Source: Nocardia albiluteola (lineage in GTDB: Bacteria; Actinomycetota; Actinomycetes; Mycobacteriales; Mycobacteriaceae). From it: DNA of 64,000 nucleotides. Where the stretch lies: assembly GCF_018860155.1 (NCBI RefSeq), contig NZ_JAHKNI010000009.1, positions 310,001 through 374,000 on the forward strand, given 5' to 3'. Under the pieces are notes generated by a model, which ran no database searches, was not told where the DNA came from, and worked only from the letters and a program-made list of their open reading frames with translations. The translations under genes were made by a program, and so were the position numbers. Position 1 is the stretch's first letter. The number at the start of each line of letters is the position of its first letter. Below, one piece after another: positions 34,531 through 43,896 of the stretch.

Positions 34531-35876
34531 AGGGGTTGTTCGACACGCCCGGGGTGGAGGTGGCGCCGAATGGGGCGGGGGAGTTCACGATGGGTGAGGC
34601 GGCCGGCAGGCTTGCGCCGCTGGCGGTGCGGATGCGCCCGGCGAGCCTGGACGAGGTGGTGGGGCAGGGGCATCTGCTCGGGTCTGGGTCGCCGCTGCGG
34701 CGGCTGATCGAGGGGTCGGGGGCGGCGTCGGTGCTGCTGTACGGGCCGCCGGGCACCGGCAAGACCACGCTGGCCTCGCTGCTCTCGCAGGCCACCGGCC
34801 GCCGGTTCGAGGCGCTGTCGGCGCTCTCGGCGGGGGTGAAGGAGGTGCGCGCGGTCATCGACCTGGCGCGGCGGCGGCTGCTGGCCGGGGAGCAGACGGT
34901 GCTGTTCATCGACGAGGTGCACCGCTTCTCCAAGACTCAGCAGGACGCGCTGCTGGCCGCGGTGGAGAACCGGGTGGTGCTGCTGGTCGGCGCCACGACG
35001 GAGAATCCGTCATTCTCGGTGGTGTCGCCGCTGCTGTCGCGCTCGCTGGTGCTGCAGCTGAAATCGCTGTCCGACAACGATATTCGCGAGGTGTTGCGCC
35101 GCGCGATCGCCGACCCCCGTGGGCTGAACGGCGCGTACACGGTTACCGATGCCGCACTGGATCACATCGTGCGCATCGCCGGGGGCGACGCCCGCCGCTC
35201 GCTCACGGCGCTCGAGGCGTCGGCCGAATCCTCCCTGGACGGCGCGGTCGATGTCGATCTGGTGGAGGCCAGCGTCGACAAGGCCGCGGTGCGTTACGAC
35301 CGGGCCGGGGATCAGCACTACGACGTGATCAGCGCCTTCATCAAGTCCCTGCGCGGCTCGGACGTCGATGCCGCGCTGCACTACCTGGCCCGAATGATCA
35401 GCGCCGGCGAGGACGCGCGCTTCATCGCTCGCCGCCTGATGATCCAGGCCAGCGAGGAGGTCGGCATGGCCGATCCGACCGCCCTGCAGACCGCGGTGGC
35501 CGCGGCCCAGGTCGTCCAGCTGGTCGGCATGCCGGAGGCCAAACTGGCCCTGACCCACGCCACCATCCACATCGCCACCGCCCCCAAGTCCGGCGCGGTC
35601 CCCGCGGCCATCGGCGCGGCCCTGGCGGATATCAACGCGGGCAAGGCCGGTGCCGTCCCGCCGCATCTGCGGGACGGCCACTATGCGGGCGCGGCAGCCC
35701 TGGGCAACGCCCAGGGCTACAGATACCCCCACGATCATCCCGACGGCGTGCTGTCCCAGCAGTATCCGCCCGACGAGCTGGTGGGCGTCGACTACTACCG
35801 GCCCACCGATCACGGCTACGAGCGCGAAATCGGCTCCCGGGTGACCAAACTGCGCCGGATCGTCCGGGGGAAATGA
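34524..35876 (+). CDS. rarA: Replication-associated recombination protein A (AAA+ ATPase)
   Basis: A 450-residue RarA/MgsA/WRNIP1-family protein from GTG 34524. Walker A is G-P-P-G-T-G-K-T-T and Walker B is V-L-F-I-D-E-V-H-R-F. Sensor 1 is G-A-T-T-E-N-P-S-F, and the C-terminal oligomerisation domain includes D-V-D-A-A-L-H-Y-L-A-R-M. It acts at stalled replication forks on single-stranded DNA junctions. Upstream reading through the repeat is open in frame but lacks a ribosome site. It is followed by alaS, as in mycobacteria. Confidence 0.94.
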   Translation: MSEGLFDTPGVEVAPNGAGEFTMGEAAGRLAPLAVRMRPASLDEVVGQGHLLGSGSPLRRLIEGSGAASVLLYGPPGTGKTTLASLLSQATGRRFEALSALSAGVKEVRAVIDLARRRLLAGEQTVLFIDEVHRFSKTQQDALLAAVENRVVLLVGATTENPSFSVVSPLLSRSLVLQLKSLSDNDIREVLRRAIADPRGLNGAYTVTDAALDHIVRIAGGDARRSLTALEASAESSLDGAVDVDLVEASVDKAAVRYDRAGDQHYDVISAFIKSLRGSDVDAALHYLARMISAGEDARFIARRLMIQASEEVGMADPTALQTAVAAAQVVQLVGMPEAKLALTHATIHIATAPKSGAVPAAIGAALADINAGKAGAVPPHLRDGHYAGAAALGNAQGYRYPHDHPDGVLSQQYPPDELVGVDYYRPTDHGYEREIGSRVTKLRRIVRGK

Positions 35877-35938
35877 ACCGTGGTCCGCTGACCAGCGCTC
35901 GACCCGCTACCCCCGAAAACTCCCTGGACCCCTCCCGG

Positions 35939-35953
35939 TAGGCTGGATATTTG
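35939..35953 (+). promoter_or_regulatory. Promoter of alaS with leaderless start
   Basis: A TAGGCT -10 hexamer (35939-35944) lies eight bases before the GTG of alaS, and no Shine-Dalgarno is present in between. Transcription would begin at or next to the start codon. Confidence 0.5.
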
Positions 35954-38616
35954 TGCAGACCCACGAGATTCGACGGCGCTTCTTGGACCATTTCGTCCGT
36001 GCCGGACACACCGAGGTATCCAGTGCCTCGCTGATCCTGGCCGACCCCAACCTGCTGTTCGTGAACGCAGGCATGGTTCAGTTCGTGCCGTTTTTCCTCG
36101 GGCAGCAGACGCCGCCGTACGCGACCGCGACGAGCGTGCAGAAGTGCGTGCGCACCCTGGACATCGAGAACGTCGGCATCACCACCCGGCACAACACGTT
36201 CTTCCAGATGGCGGGCAACTTCAGCTTCGGCGACTACTTCAAGCGCAGGGCCACCGAGCTGGCCTGGTCGCTGCTGACCAATGCCGTCGAGGACGGCGGC
36301 TACGGCTTCGATGCCGAAAGGCTGTGGGTCACCGTCTATCTCGACGATGACGAGGCCGAGCAGATCTGGCGCTCGATCGGCGTGCCGTCCGAGCGGATCC
36401 AGCGCCGCGGCATGGCCGACAACTACTGGTCGATGGGCATTCCCGGCCCGTGCGGCCCGTGCTCGGAGATCTATTTCGACCGCGGTCCCGAGTACGGACT
36501 GGAGGGCGGCCCCGAGGCCGACGAGGATCGGTACATCGAGATCTGGAACCTCGTGTTCATGCAGAACGAGCGGGGCGAGGGCCGCGGCAAGGACAACTTC
36601 GAGATCCTGGGCCCGCTGCCGAAAAAGAACATCGACACCGGCATGGGTGTCGAGCGTGTCGCGTTCCTGCTGCAGGGCGTGGACAACGTCTACGAGACCG
36701 ATCTGCTGCGCCCGATCATCACCAAGGCCGAGGAGCTGACCGGCAAGTCGTACGCGGTGGAGCACGCCGACGACGTGCGCTTCCGCGTCATCGCCGACCA
36801 CGCCCGCACCGCCGCGATGCTGATCGCCGACGGCGTCAACCCCGGCAATGACGGCCGGGGCTACGTGCTGCGCCGCCTGCTGCGCCGGATCGTGCGCTCC
36901 GCGCGCCTGCTGGGCGCGGAGAAGCCGGTGATGTCCGAATTCATGAAGGTCGTCAGCGAGCTCATGTCGCCGTCGTACCCGGAGCTGGCCACGGACCTGC
37001 GGCGCATCGAGAACGTCGCCGTCGGCGAGGAGACCGCGTTCCTCAAGACGCTCTCCACCGGCACCAAGCTGTTCGACGAGACCGTCGACGAGGTGAAAAC
37101 CGGTGGCGGCAAGCGTATTTCGGGCACCGATGCGTTCACGCTGCACGACACCTACGGCTTCCCGATCGATCTGACCCTGGAGATGGCCGCCGAGGCCGGG
37201 CTCGAGGTCGACGAGACCGGTTTCCGGGAGCTGATGGCCGAGCAGCGCCAGCGCGCCAAGGAGGATGCGCAGTCCCGCAAGCACGCCCACGCCGACCTGA
37301 CGATCTACAAGGAGTTCGTCGACCGCGGCGCCACCGAGTTCACCGGTTTCGGCGAACTCAGCTCGGAGGCGAAGGTGCTGGCGCTGATCTCCGGCGGCGT
37401 GCGGGTGCCGACCGCGACAGTGGGCCAGGACGTCGAGGTGATCCTGGATCGCAGCCCGTTCTACGCCGAGTCGGGTGGCCAGATCGCCGACCGAGGCAGC
37501 ATGACCGCCACGGGCGCCAAGCTGCGGGTGTCCGACGTGCAGAAGATCGCTAAGACGCTGTGGGTGCACAAGACCACGGTCGAACAGGGCCAGCTCACCG
37601 AGGGCGATACGGTCCTGGCTCAGGTCGACCCGGCGTGGCGCCGGGGCGCGACGCAGGGCCATTCGGGCACGCACATGGTGCACGCCGCGCTGCGGCAGGT
37701 GCTCGGACCCAACGCGGTGCAGGCGGGTTCGCTGAACAAGCCCGGCTACCTGCGGTTCGACTTCAACTGGCAGGGCCAGCTGTCCGAGGCGCAGAAGGCC
37801 GACATCGAGGCCGTGTCCAACGACGCCGTCGGCGCGGACTTTCCGGTGAACACCTTCGTCACCGATCTGCCCAAGGCCAAGGCGATGGGAGCGATGGCGC
37901 TGTTCGGCGAGAACTACGGCGACGAGGTGCGCGTCGTGGAGATCGGCGGGCCGTTCTCGATGGAGCTGTGCGGCGGCACGCACGTCGAGCACTCCTCGCA
38001 GATCGGGCCGATCACCGTGCTCGGCGAGTCGTCGGTCGGCTCGGGCGTGCGGCGCGTGGAGGCCTTCGTCGGCCTGGACTCGTACCGGTATTTGGCCAAG
38101 GAGCGCGCGCTGCTCGCCGGCGTCGCCTCCGCGCTGAAGGTGCCCTCGGAGGAGGTGCCCGGCCGTGTCGAGCAGCTGGTCGAGCGGCTCAAGGTCGCCG
38201 AGAAGGAGCTCGAGCGCACCAAGGTACAGGCGGTGCTCTCGCAGGCCGGGAAGTTCGTCGAGGAGGCCGAGCGGGTGGGCCGCGTGCTGCTGGTCGCCGC
38301 CGCCGCCCCGGAGGGCGTGGGTGCGGGCGATCTGCGCACCCTGGTGAGCGATATCCGCGGTCGTTTCGGCAGTGAGCCGGCCGTGGTGGTGCTGCTGGGC
38401 AACGTCGAGGGCAAGGTGCCGTTCGTCGTCGCGGTGAGCAAGGCCGCGCAGGACCTCGGATTCAAGGCCGGAGATCTGGTCGCGAGCTTCGGCCCGAGCA
38501 TTGCCGGCCGTGGTGGCGGCAAGCCGGAGATGGCGCAGGGTGCAGGCTCGGACCCGTCGGGGATCGCGGCCGGGCTGGCCGCGGTGCGGGCGCGGGTGGC
38601 CGAGCTCGCCGGGTGA
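35953..38616 (+). CDS. alaS: Alanine--tRNA ligase
   Basis: An 887-residue class II synthetase. The N-terminal catalytic domain (about 1-450) has R-R-R-F-L-D-H-F, N-A-G-M-V-Q-F and G-N-F-S-F-G-D-Y. The editing domain has the zinc ligands in G-H-S-G-T-H-M-V-H-A and C-G-G-T-H-V-E-H. The C-terminal coiled coil and Ala domain end in G-G-G-K-P-E-M-A-Q-G. It charges tRNA-Ala and clears mischarged Ser/Gly. It is the first gene of an overlapping operon alaS-ruvX-mltG-aroE and appears leaderless. Confidence 0.97.
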   Translation: MQTHEIRRRFLDHFVRAGHTEVSSASLILADPNLLFVNAGMVQFVPFFLGQQTPPYATATSVQKCVRTLDIENVGITTRHNTFFQMAGNFSFGDYFKRRATELAWSLLTNAVEDGGYGFDAERLWVTVYLDDDEAEQIWRSIGVPSERIQRRGMADNYWSMGIPGPCGPCSEIYFDRGPEYGLEGGPEADEDRYIEIWNLVFMQNERGEGRGKDNFEILGPLPKKNIDTGMGVERVAFLLQGVDNVYETDLLRPIITKAEELTGKSYAVEHADDVRFRVIADHARTAAMLIADGVNPGNDGRGYVLRRLLRRIVRSARLLGAEKPVMSEFMKVVSELMSPSYPELATDLRRIENVAVGEETAFLKTLSTGTKLFDETVDEVKTGGGKRISGTDAFTLHDTYGFPIDLTLEMAAEAGLEVDETGFRELMAEQRQRAKEDAQSRKHAHADLTIYKEFVDRGATEFTGFGELSSEAKVLALISGGVRVPTATVGQDVEVILDRSPFYAESGGQIADRGSMTATGAKLRVSDVQKIAKTLWVHKTTVEQGQLTEGDTVLAQVDPAWRRGATQGHSGTHMVHAALRQVLGPNAVQAGSLNKPGYLRFDFNWQGQLSEAQKADIEAVSNDAVGADFPVNTFVTDLPKAKAMGAMALFGENYGDEVRVVEIGGPFSMELCGGTHVEHSSQIGPITVLGESSVGSGVRRVEAFVGLDSYRYLAKERALLAGVASALKVPSEEVPGRVEQLVERLKVAEKELERTKVQAVLSQAGKFVEEAERVGRVLLVAAAAPEGVGAGDLRTLVSDIRGRFGSEPAVVVLLGNVEGKVPFVVAVSKAAQDLGFKAGDLVASFGPSIAGRGGGKPEMAQGAGSDPSGIAAGLAAVRARVAELAG

Positions 38617-39152
38617 TGGCAGGGCCGAGTTCCGACCGGCCGGACCCCGCGACCGACCCGGGCCGCGGCAGACGCATCGGCATCGACGTCGGCACGGTCC
38701 GCATCGGCGTCGCCTCGTCCGATCCGGACGGAATTCTGGCCACCCCGGTGGAGACCGTCCAACGGGCCAAGAGCGGGCGGTCCGGGGGGAACCGCGCTCC
38801 GGCAACGGATCTGGCCAGGATTGCCGAAATTGTGCGGGAGTACGAGGCCGTCGAGGTGATCGTCGGCCTTCCCCGCACGCTCCGCGGCGAGAACGGCACG
38901 TCCGCCGCCATGGCCGTGAGATTTGCTAAAGATTTGCACGCACTGTGCCCAGCCGTGCCGATACGACTTTCCGACGAACGTTTGACTACGGTGACAGCTG
39001 CACGTGCATTGCGAGACAGTGGAGTTCGCGCACGTGGCCAGCGGCAGATGATCGACCAGGCGGCGGCCGTATCGATCCTGCAAGGATGGTTGGACGAACG
39101 GAGTGCGGTGTTAAGGTCGGCCGGTGACGCAGGCGACGGGGTAGGCGGATGA
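38613..39152 (+). CDS. ruvX: Holliday junction resolvase-like RNase H-fold protein (YqgF)
   Basis: A 179-residue protein beginning GTG-ATG in overlap with the alaS stop. The RNase H-like signatures are R-I-G-I-D-V-G-T-V-R-I-G (catalytic Asp), V-I-V-G-L-P-R-T-L-R-G and D-E-R-L-T-T, plus the C-terminal D-Q-A-A-A-V-S-I-L-Q. YqgF proteins function in 16S rRNA 5'-end processing in several bacteria. It overlaps mltG by four bases. Confidence 0.93.
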   Translation: MMAGPSSDRPDPATDPGRGRRIGIDVGTVRIGVASSDPDGILATPVETVQRAKSGRSGGNRAPATDLARIAEIVREYEAVEVIVGLPRTLRGENGTSAAMAVRFAKDLHALCPAVPIRLSDERLTTVTAARALRDSGVRARGQRQMIDQAAAVSILQGWLDERSAVLRSAGDAGDGVGG

Positions 39153-41182
39153 ATGACCGCTGGCTCCGAGCGGAGGAACGCCTTCGGCAGAGTACCGAGG
39201 AACGCCGTTACCGCCGTTCCGATCAGGATTGGGGCGATACCGAGTCCCCGGCGGCCCGCAGCAGTGAAATCCCGGCCGCTCGCAGCGGTGAGATGCGCGC
39301 GGCGGGCGGGGACGAGCCCCGGGCGCGCCGCGGCGATCGTGCGCGTTCCGGCCGCGGCGGCGACCTCGGATCAGGGCGTGGGGCCAAGGCCGCGGAGGCC
39401 GCTCGGGGCGGCGGAGGGGGTCGGCCCGCCCGCGGTCGTCGCGCCCGGCACGCGGCCCCGGACGAGGACGATTGGGACGAATACCAGGACACCGGCGTCA
39501 TCCCGCGGTACAGCGACGCTTACGACGGCGGTTACCAGGGCGAGCACGGGTACGAGCCGCAGCATGGCGCGCACGGTTACGCCGATCAGGGCTACGACCA
39601 GCAGGGTTACGCCGATCAGGGCTACGACCAGCACGGTTACGACCAGGGGCACCCGCAGGCCGGCTACCACGACTATGCCGACCAGGGCTACGGCGACCGA
39701 GGCTATGGCCAGAACTATCCCGACCACGGGTATGTCGACCAGGGTTACGGCGAGCCTGAGCAGGGCGAATACGACGGCCGAGGTTATGGCACCGGCGAAT
39801 ATCCGGAGGAAGCCTACGACCAGGAACTGATGGCCGAATCGCCCGCCCGGCGTGCACCGCGCCGCGGCAGGCGCCAGGCCGAGGAGCCCGCCCCCGCCCG
39901 CAAGCAGACTGCTCGCGGTCCGCGCACGGCCACCAAGGGCGGCGCGCAGAAGGGGCGGCGGGAGCCGTCGGAGCGCGGCCGGGGATCGCGCGGCCGCAAG
40001 TCCCGTGTCGCCTCGCGCAAGGCCGCCGAGCGAAAGCGGCGGCGGCGCAACCTGATGTATGTCGGCACCGTCTTCGTGGTGCTGTTCGCGGTGGCCGCGG
40101 TGTATGCGGGCTACAAGATCATGGGCCGGGTCGGGGGCCCGGAGGACTACGCGGGCCCGCCGGGTCCGCTGGCGGTGGTGCAGGTGCATCCGGGCGATAC
40201 CGCCGAGCAGATCGCCAAGGCCATGCTCGACAAAGGAGTCGTGAAGAGCACCGGTGCCTTCTATCAGGCGGCGGTGCGCGATTCGGGCATGAATTCATTG
40301 CAGCCCGGCTATTACGCGATACCCACCCACATCAAGGGTGAGGATGCGGCAACCGCGCTGATGAGCAAGGATTCGCGCGTCGGCAACGTGGTGATCTCCG
40401 AGGGTCGTCGGCTGCACGACTCGACCGACGTGAACACCGGCTCGCGCAACGACGGCATCTATCGAAAGATCGCCGACGCCAGTTGCATCGGCACCGGTGC
40501 GGCAAAGAAGTGCGTGACCTACGAACAGCTCGACCAGGCGGGCGCCGGCACGGACCTGAACGCCTTGGGGGTGCCGCAGTGGGCCATGGCCCAGGTCCGT
40601 CAGGTGCCGGATCGCACCCGCCAGCTCGAGGGCCTGATCGCTGCGGGCACATGGGATTTCGATCCCAGCGGCACGCCGGCCCAGATTCTGGCCCAGCTGG
40701 TCTCGGCCAGCGCCCACAGCTACGAATCGACGGGCCTGCTGACACCCAACCCGGCCGCGGGCATCAGCCTGAGTCCGTATCAGACGCTGATCGCGTCGTC
40801 GCTCGTGGAGCGCGAGGCGCTGCCCGCGGACATGCCGAGGGTGGCGCGGGTGATCGTGAACCGGCTCAACGCCAATATGCCGCTCGAGTTCGATTCCACC
40901 GTGAACTACACCTTGTCGAGCACGGAGGTCGCCACCACCGACGCCGACCGGGACCGCAAGACTCCGTGGAACACCTATGCGATGGCGGGTCTGCCGGCGA
41001 CCCCGATCTCCTCGCCGTCGCTGGGCGCCATGCGCGCGATGGAGAATCCGACGGCGGGGCCGTGGCTGTACTTCGTCACGGTGGACAAACAGGGCACGAC
41101 GCTGTTCACCGACAGCTACAGCGAGCACCAGCGCAATATCGAAAAGGCCAGGCAGAGCGGAATTCTCGACAGTGGACGATAA
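39149..41182 (+). CDS. mltG: Endolytic murein transglycosylase with long Tyr/Gly/Gln-rich N-terminus
   Basis: A 677-residue protein. Residues 1-300 are cytoplasmic and disordered: first charged, then a Tyr/Gly/Asp/Gln-rich stretch (about 115-225), then Lys/Arg-rich. One membrane helix lies at about 302-322. The YceG/MltG domain follows, with the catalytic Glu554 in S-L-V-E-R-E and the signature N-T-Y-A-M-A-G-L-P-A-T-P-I. MltG cuts nascent glycan strands and sets their length. The order alaS-ruvX-mltG-aroE is conserved in mycobacteria. The stop overlaps the aroE start by 11 bases. Confidence 0.93.
   Translation: MNDRWLRAEERLRQSTEERRYRRSDQDWGDTESPAARSSEIPAARSGEMRAAGGDEPRARRGDRARSGRGGDLGSGRGAKAAEAARGGGGGRPARGRRARHAAPDEDDWDEYQDTGVIPRYSDAYDGGYQGEHGYEPQHGAHGYADQGYDQQGYADQGYDQHGYDQGHPQAGYHDYADQGYGDRGYGQNYPDHGYVDQGYGEPEQGEYDGRGYGTGEYPEEAYDQELMAESPARRAPRRGRRQAEEPAPARKQTARGPRTATKGGAQKGRREPSERGRGSRGRKSRVASRKAAERKRRRRNLMYVGTVFVVLFAVAAVYAGYKIMGRVGGPEDYAGPPGPLAVVQVHPGDTAEQIAKAMLDKGVVKSTGAFYQAAVRDSGMNSLQPGYYAIPTHIKGEDAATALMSKDSRVGNVVISEGRRLHDSTDVNTGSRNDGIYRKIADASCIGTGAAKKCVTYEQLDQAGAGTDLNALGVPQWAMAQVRQVPDRTRQLEGLIAAGTWDFDPSGTPAQILAQLVSASAHSYESTGLLTPNPAAGISLSPYQTLIASSLVEREALPADMPRVARVIVNRLNANMPLEFDSTVNYTLSSTEVATTDADRDRKTPWNTYAMAGLPATPISSPSLGAMRAMENPTAGPWLYFVTVDKQGTTLFTDSYSEHQRNIEKARQSGILDSGR
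39571..39647 (+). repeat. 30-bp tandem repeat in mltG
   Basis: Units 39571-39600 and 39601-39630 are nearly identical, and a partial third begins at 39631. Each encodes ten residues of the type G-Y-A-D-Q-G-Y-D-Q plus one variable residue. It forms the core of the Tyr/Gln-rich cytoplasmic segment. Confidence 0.8.
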
Positions 41183-41990
41183 TCGCGACCACCGCCGCGC
41201 GGCGGTGCTGGGCAGCCCGATCGCGCATTCGCGGTCGCCGCAGCTGCACCTGGCCGCCTATCGCGAGCTGGGGCTGGACTGGACCTACGAGCGCATCGAA
41301 TGCACCGCCGAAGGGCTGCCCGGATTCGTCGCCGGGCTGGGCCCGGAGTGGGTGGGCCTGTCGGTGACGATGCCGGGCAAGGAGACCGCGCTGGCGGTCG
41401 CCGACGAACGCACCGAGCGCGCGGTACTGGTCGGCTCGGCGAACACCCTGGTGCGCACCGCCACCGGATGGCGCGCGGACTGCACCGACGTCGACGGGGT
41501 GCGCGGTGCGCTGCAGGGCGGCGGGATCGAGAAGATCGCGGCCGCGGTCGTCTTGGGCGCGGGCGGTACCGCGCGTCCGGCGCTGCTGGGCCTGGCGGAG
41601 CTGGGCGCGCAGGCGGTGACGGTGGTGGCGCGCGATCGCGGCCGGGCCGCTGGGGCGGCGGAATTGGCTCAGCGCCTGGGCATGTCGGTCACGGTCATCG
41701 ATTTCGACCCGGCGGGGGTGCGGGCGGCATGCGGTCACGCCGACGCGGTCGTGAGCACCGTCCCCGCGGTGGCCGCCGCGCCGATCGCCGACGCGGTGGC
41801 CGTCGCGCCGGTGCTGCTGGACGCCATTTACAACCCCTGGCCGACGCCGCTGGCCGCGGCAGCCGGGCGGGCGGGCCGGACGGTCGTCAGCGGTCTGGAT
41901 ATGCTCCTGAATCAGGCATACGGCCAGGTCGAGCAGTTCACCGGCAGGCCCGCGCCCCGCGCGGCCATGGCCGCGGCCCTGAGGGAATAG
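41172..41990 (+). CDS. aroE: Shikimate dehydrogenase
   Basis: A 272-residue protein from GTG 41172. It shows L-G-S-P-I-A-H-S-R-S-P (shikimate-binding Ser residues) and S-V-T-M-P-G-K with the catalytic Lys. G-S-A-N-T-L follows, then D-C-T-D-V-D-G with the catalytic Asp, where most relatives have D-N-T-D. The NADP Rossmann motif is V-L-G-A-G-G-T-A-R. It reduces 3-dehydroshikimate in aromatic amino acid biosynthesis. It is last in the alaS operon, separate from the aroCKB operon 0.8 kb away. Confidence 0.94.
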   Translation: MDDNRDHRRAAVLGSPIAHSRSPQLHLAAYRELGLDWTYERIECTAEGLPGFVAGLGPEWVGLSVTMPGKETALAVADERTERAVLVGSANTLVRTATGWRADCTDVDGVRGALQGGGIEKIAAAVVLGAGGTARPALLGLAELGAQAVTVVARDRGRAAGAAELAQRLGMSVTVIDFDPAGVRAACGHADAVVSTVPAVAAAPIADAVAVAPVLLDAIYNPWPTPLAAAAGRAGRTVVSGLDMLLNQAYGQVEQFTGRPAPRAAMAAALRE

Positions 41991-42055
41991 GGCCGCGCCG
42001 CGACGCAATGATATTTCTGTAACCGGTTATTGTTTTTTCGAATCCTCCGGCACGT

Positions 42056-42069
42056 TAGGGTGGTCGACA
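42056..42069 (+). promoter_or_regulatory. Leaderless promoter of membrane protein gene
   Basis: TAGGGT (42056-42061) followed by seven bases and the ATG at 42069, with no Shine-Dalgarno. This supports the ATG 42069 start over the longer frame from 42030. Confidence 0.5.
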
Positions 42070-42551
42070 TGAATGCGTGGGTGTTACGCGCCGTAGTCCT
42101 CGGGGCGCTGACCGTCGTCCTGCGGACCGTGCTGGGCTTCGGGATGATCTACTGGCCGACCCAGGGTTCCTGGATGCGGTTGCTGTGCCTGATCGTGCTG
42201 GTCGCGACGGGTGTGGTGTGGGGTCTGGCCGACGGCCGGGGTGATCGGCGGGCCAATCCCGATCCCGAGCGCGGCGGCGTGGATCTGACCATGCGCTGGC
42301 TGAAGGCGGCCATCGCCGGCGGCCTCGGCTCTGCGGTGGCGGCCTGGCTGCTCGATTTCGTCCCGAAGTTCGATCTCGGCGACAACGGGCTGGGCTTCGA
42401 GATCACCGCGGGCGCGGCGTTCATTCTGCTGATGATCTTCGTGCCGGCCATGATCGGCGTCGCGGCCGGCCGCTTCCTGGTCACCAGGGAGAACACCAAG
42501 GCCGCGGCCCGCACCCAGCCGCCGGCACCCGCCGCCGCCACTCCTGCCTGA
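42069..42551 (+). CDS. Four-helix membrane protein (B-4DMT-like, Rv2536-type)
   Basis: A 160-residue protein with four predicted membrane helices (about 5-25, 32-52, 80-98 and 112-135) and an Ala/Pro-rich C-terminal tail. It starts M-N-A-W-V-L-R-A-V. Its position beside the aro genes and the sequence resemble the mycobacterial Rv2536-type family that databases call B-4DMT transporters; I recall that name without being able to check it. No transport substrate is known. Confidence 0.75.
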   Translation: MNAWVLRAVVLGALTVVLRTVLGFGMIYWPTQGSWMRLLCLIVLVATGVVWGLADGRGDRRANPDPERGGVDLTMRWLKAAIAGGLGSAVAAWLLDFVPKFDLGDNGLGFEITAGAAFILLMIFVPAMIGVAAGRFLVTRENTKAAARTQPPAPAAATPA

Positions 42552-42617
42552 GCTCTTCCACGCTCGAATGATTCACCGGCGCTGGGCAATCCCGGCGCCG
42601 GGTTGACCGGACGATGA

Positions 42618-42652
42618 AATGCCGCCCCGGACATAGTGTCCGGGGCGGCATT
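42618..42652. terminator. Bidirectional hairpin terminator between membrane protein and aroB
   Basis: Perfect 16-base inverted repeat (arms 42618-42633 and 42637-42652) with a three-base loop, in the gap between two convergent genes. It starts with A-A-T and ends with A-T-T, the closest thing to a T-tract in this GC-rich DNA. Confidence 0.8.
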
Positions 42653-42756
42653 GTCGGCCTCGATGAGTGTGCGATACCGGTCGGACGACCGTTCCGAGGC
42701 GTTTGCCTGGGTGCCGCGGGAGTCGAGCCGGCGCCCAGCTCGAAGATGGCGGCGTT

Positions 42757-43896
42757 TTACAGCAGTACCGCGCCGCTGCTGGGTGCGTCTTCCCGGGCGA
42801 TGGTGGCGTAGGCGGCGGCCAGTAGCGCGGGGTCGGGGCCCTCGAGGCGGCCGGGCTTGGCCAGGCCGTCCAGCACGACGAAGCGCACGATGCCCGCGCG
42901 GGTCTTTTTGTCGGTCTGCATGGTGTCCAGCAGTTGCGGGAGCGCGTCGGCGTCGTAGGTGGTCGGCAGGCCGACGCTCGCGAGCACCGCGCGGTGCCGG
43001 TCGGCGGTGGCGTCGTCGAGGCGGCCCGCGAGGCGGCCCAGTTCGGCGGCGAAGACCAGGCCCACCGATACGGCCGCGCCGTGCCGCCAGCGGTACCGCT
43101 CGCGGCGCTCGATGGCGTGCCCGAGGGTGTGGCCGTAGTTCAGGATCTCGCGCAGGCTGGATTCCTTGAGGTCGGCGGCCACCACATCGGCCTTGACCTG
43201 GATGGCGCGGCGCACCAGCTCGGGCAGCACATCGCCGGTCGGGTCCAGCGCGGCGGCCGGATCGCGCTCGATGAGCTCGAGGATCACCGGGTCGGCGATG
43301 AATCCGGCCTTGATGATCTCGGCCATGCCGGCGACGATCTCGTTGCGCGGCACCGTTTCCAGGGTCGCCAGGTCCACTATGACCGCCGCCGGCTCGTGGA
43401 AGGAGCCGACGAGATTCTTTCCGGCCTCGGTGTTGATGCCCGTCTTGCCGCCGACCGCCGCGTCGACCATCGCCAGCAGCGTCGTGGGCACGTGAATGAC
43501 CTGCACGCCGCGCATCCAGGTGGCGGCCACGAAGCCGGACAGGTCGGTGGCCGCGCCGCCGCCCAGGCTGATCACCATGTCCTGGCGAGTGAGCCCGATG
43601 CGGCCCAGCACCTCCCAGCAGAATCCGGCCACGGGCAGATCCTTGCCCGCCTCGGCATCGGGGATCTCGATGCGATGTGCGTCGATCCCCTTGTCGGCCA
43701 GGGCCGCCCGGACCACCTCGGCCGTCTCGGCCAGCGGCGGCTGATGGAAGATCGCGACGGTGCGCACGCCGGGGCGGCCGGTGACCTGTTCGACGAGATC
43801 GCCCAGCAGCCCGCGCCCGATGATGACCGGGTACGGATCGGCGGTGCGAACGTCGATGCGGGTCGGCTCGGCTGGGTCGATGGTGCGCTCACTCAT
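42757..43896 (-). CDS. aroB: 3-dehydroquinate synthase
   Basis: A 379-residue protein. NAD- and metal-binding signatures are visible: S-L-G-G-G-A-A-T-D-L-S-G-F, P-T-T-L-L-A-M-V-D-A-A-V-G-G-K-T-G, G-M-A-E-I-I-K, and N-Y-G-H-T-L-G-H-A-I-E with zinc-binding His residues. It converts DAHP to 3-dehydroquinate. The ATG overlaps the aroK stop by four bases, so aroC-aroK-aroB is a coupled operon. The aroQ (3-dehydroquinase) gene that follows aroB in mycobacteria is absent. Confidence 0.96.
   Translation of the reverse strand: MSERTIDPAEPTRIDVRTADPYPVIIGRGLLGDLVEQVTGRPGVRTVAIFHQPPLAETAEVVRAALADKGIDAHRIEIPDAEAGKDLPVAGFCWEVLGRIGLTRQDMVISLGGGAATDLSGFVAATWMRGVQVIHVPTTLLAMVDAAVGGKTGINTEAGKNLVGSFHEPAAVIVDLATLETVPRNEIVAGMAEIIKAGFIADPVILELIERDPAAALDPTGDVLPELVRRAIQVKADVVAADLKESSLREILNYGHTLGHAIERRERYRWRHGAAVSVGLVFAAELGRLAGRLDDATADRHRAVLASVGLPTTYDADALPQLLDTMQTDKKTRAGIVRFVVLDGLAKPGRLEGPDPALLAAAYATIAREDAPSSGAVLL

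Noticed and set aside
35632..38805. 1057-codon frame opposite alaS
   Set aside because: Shadow of alaS; no motif, Arg/His/Leu-rich.
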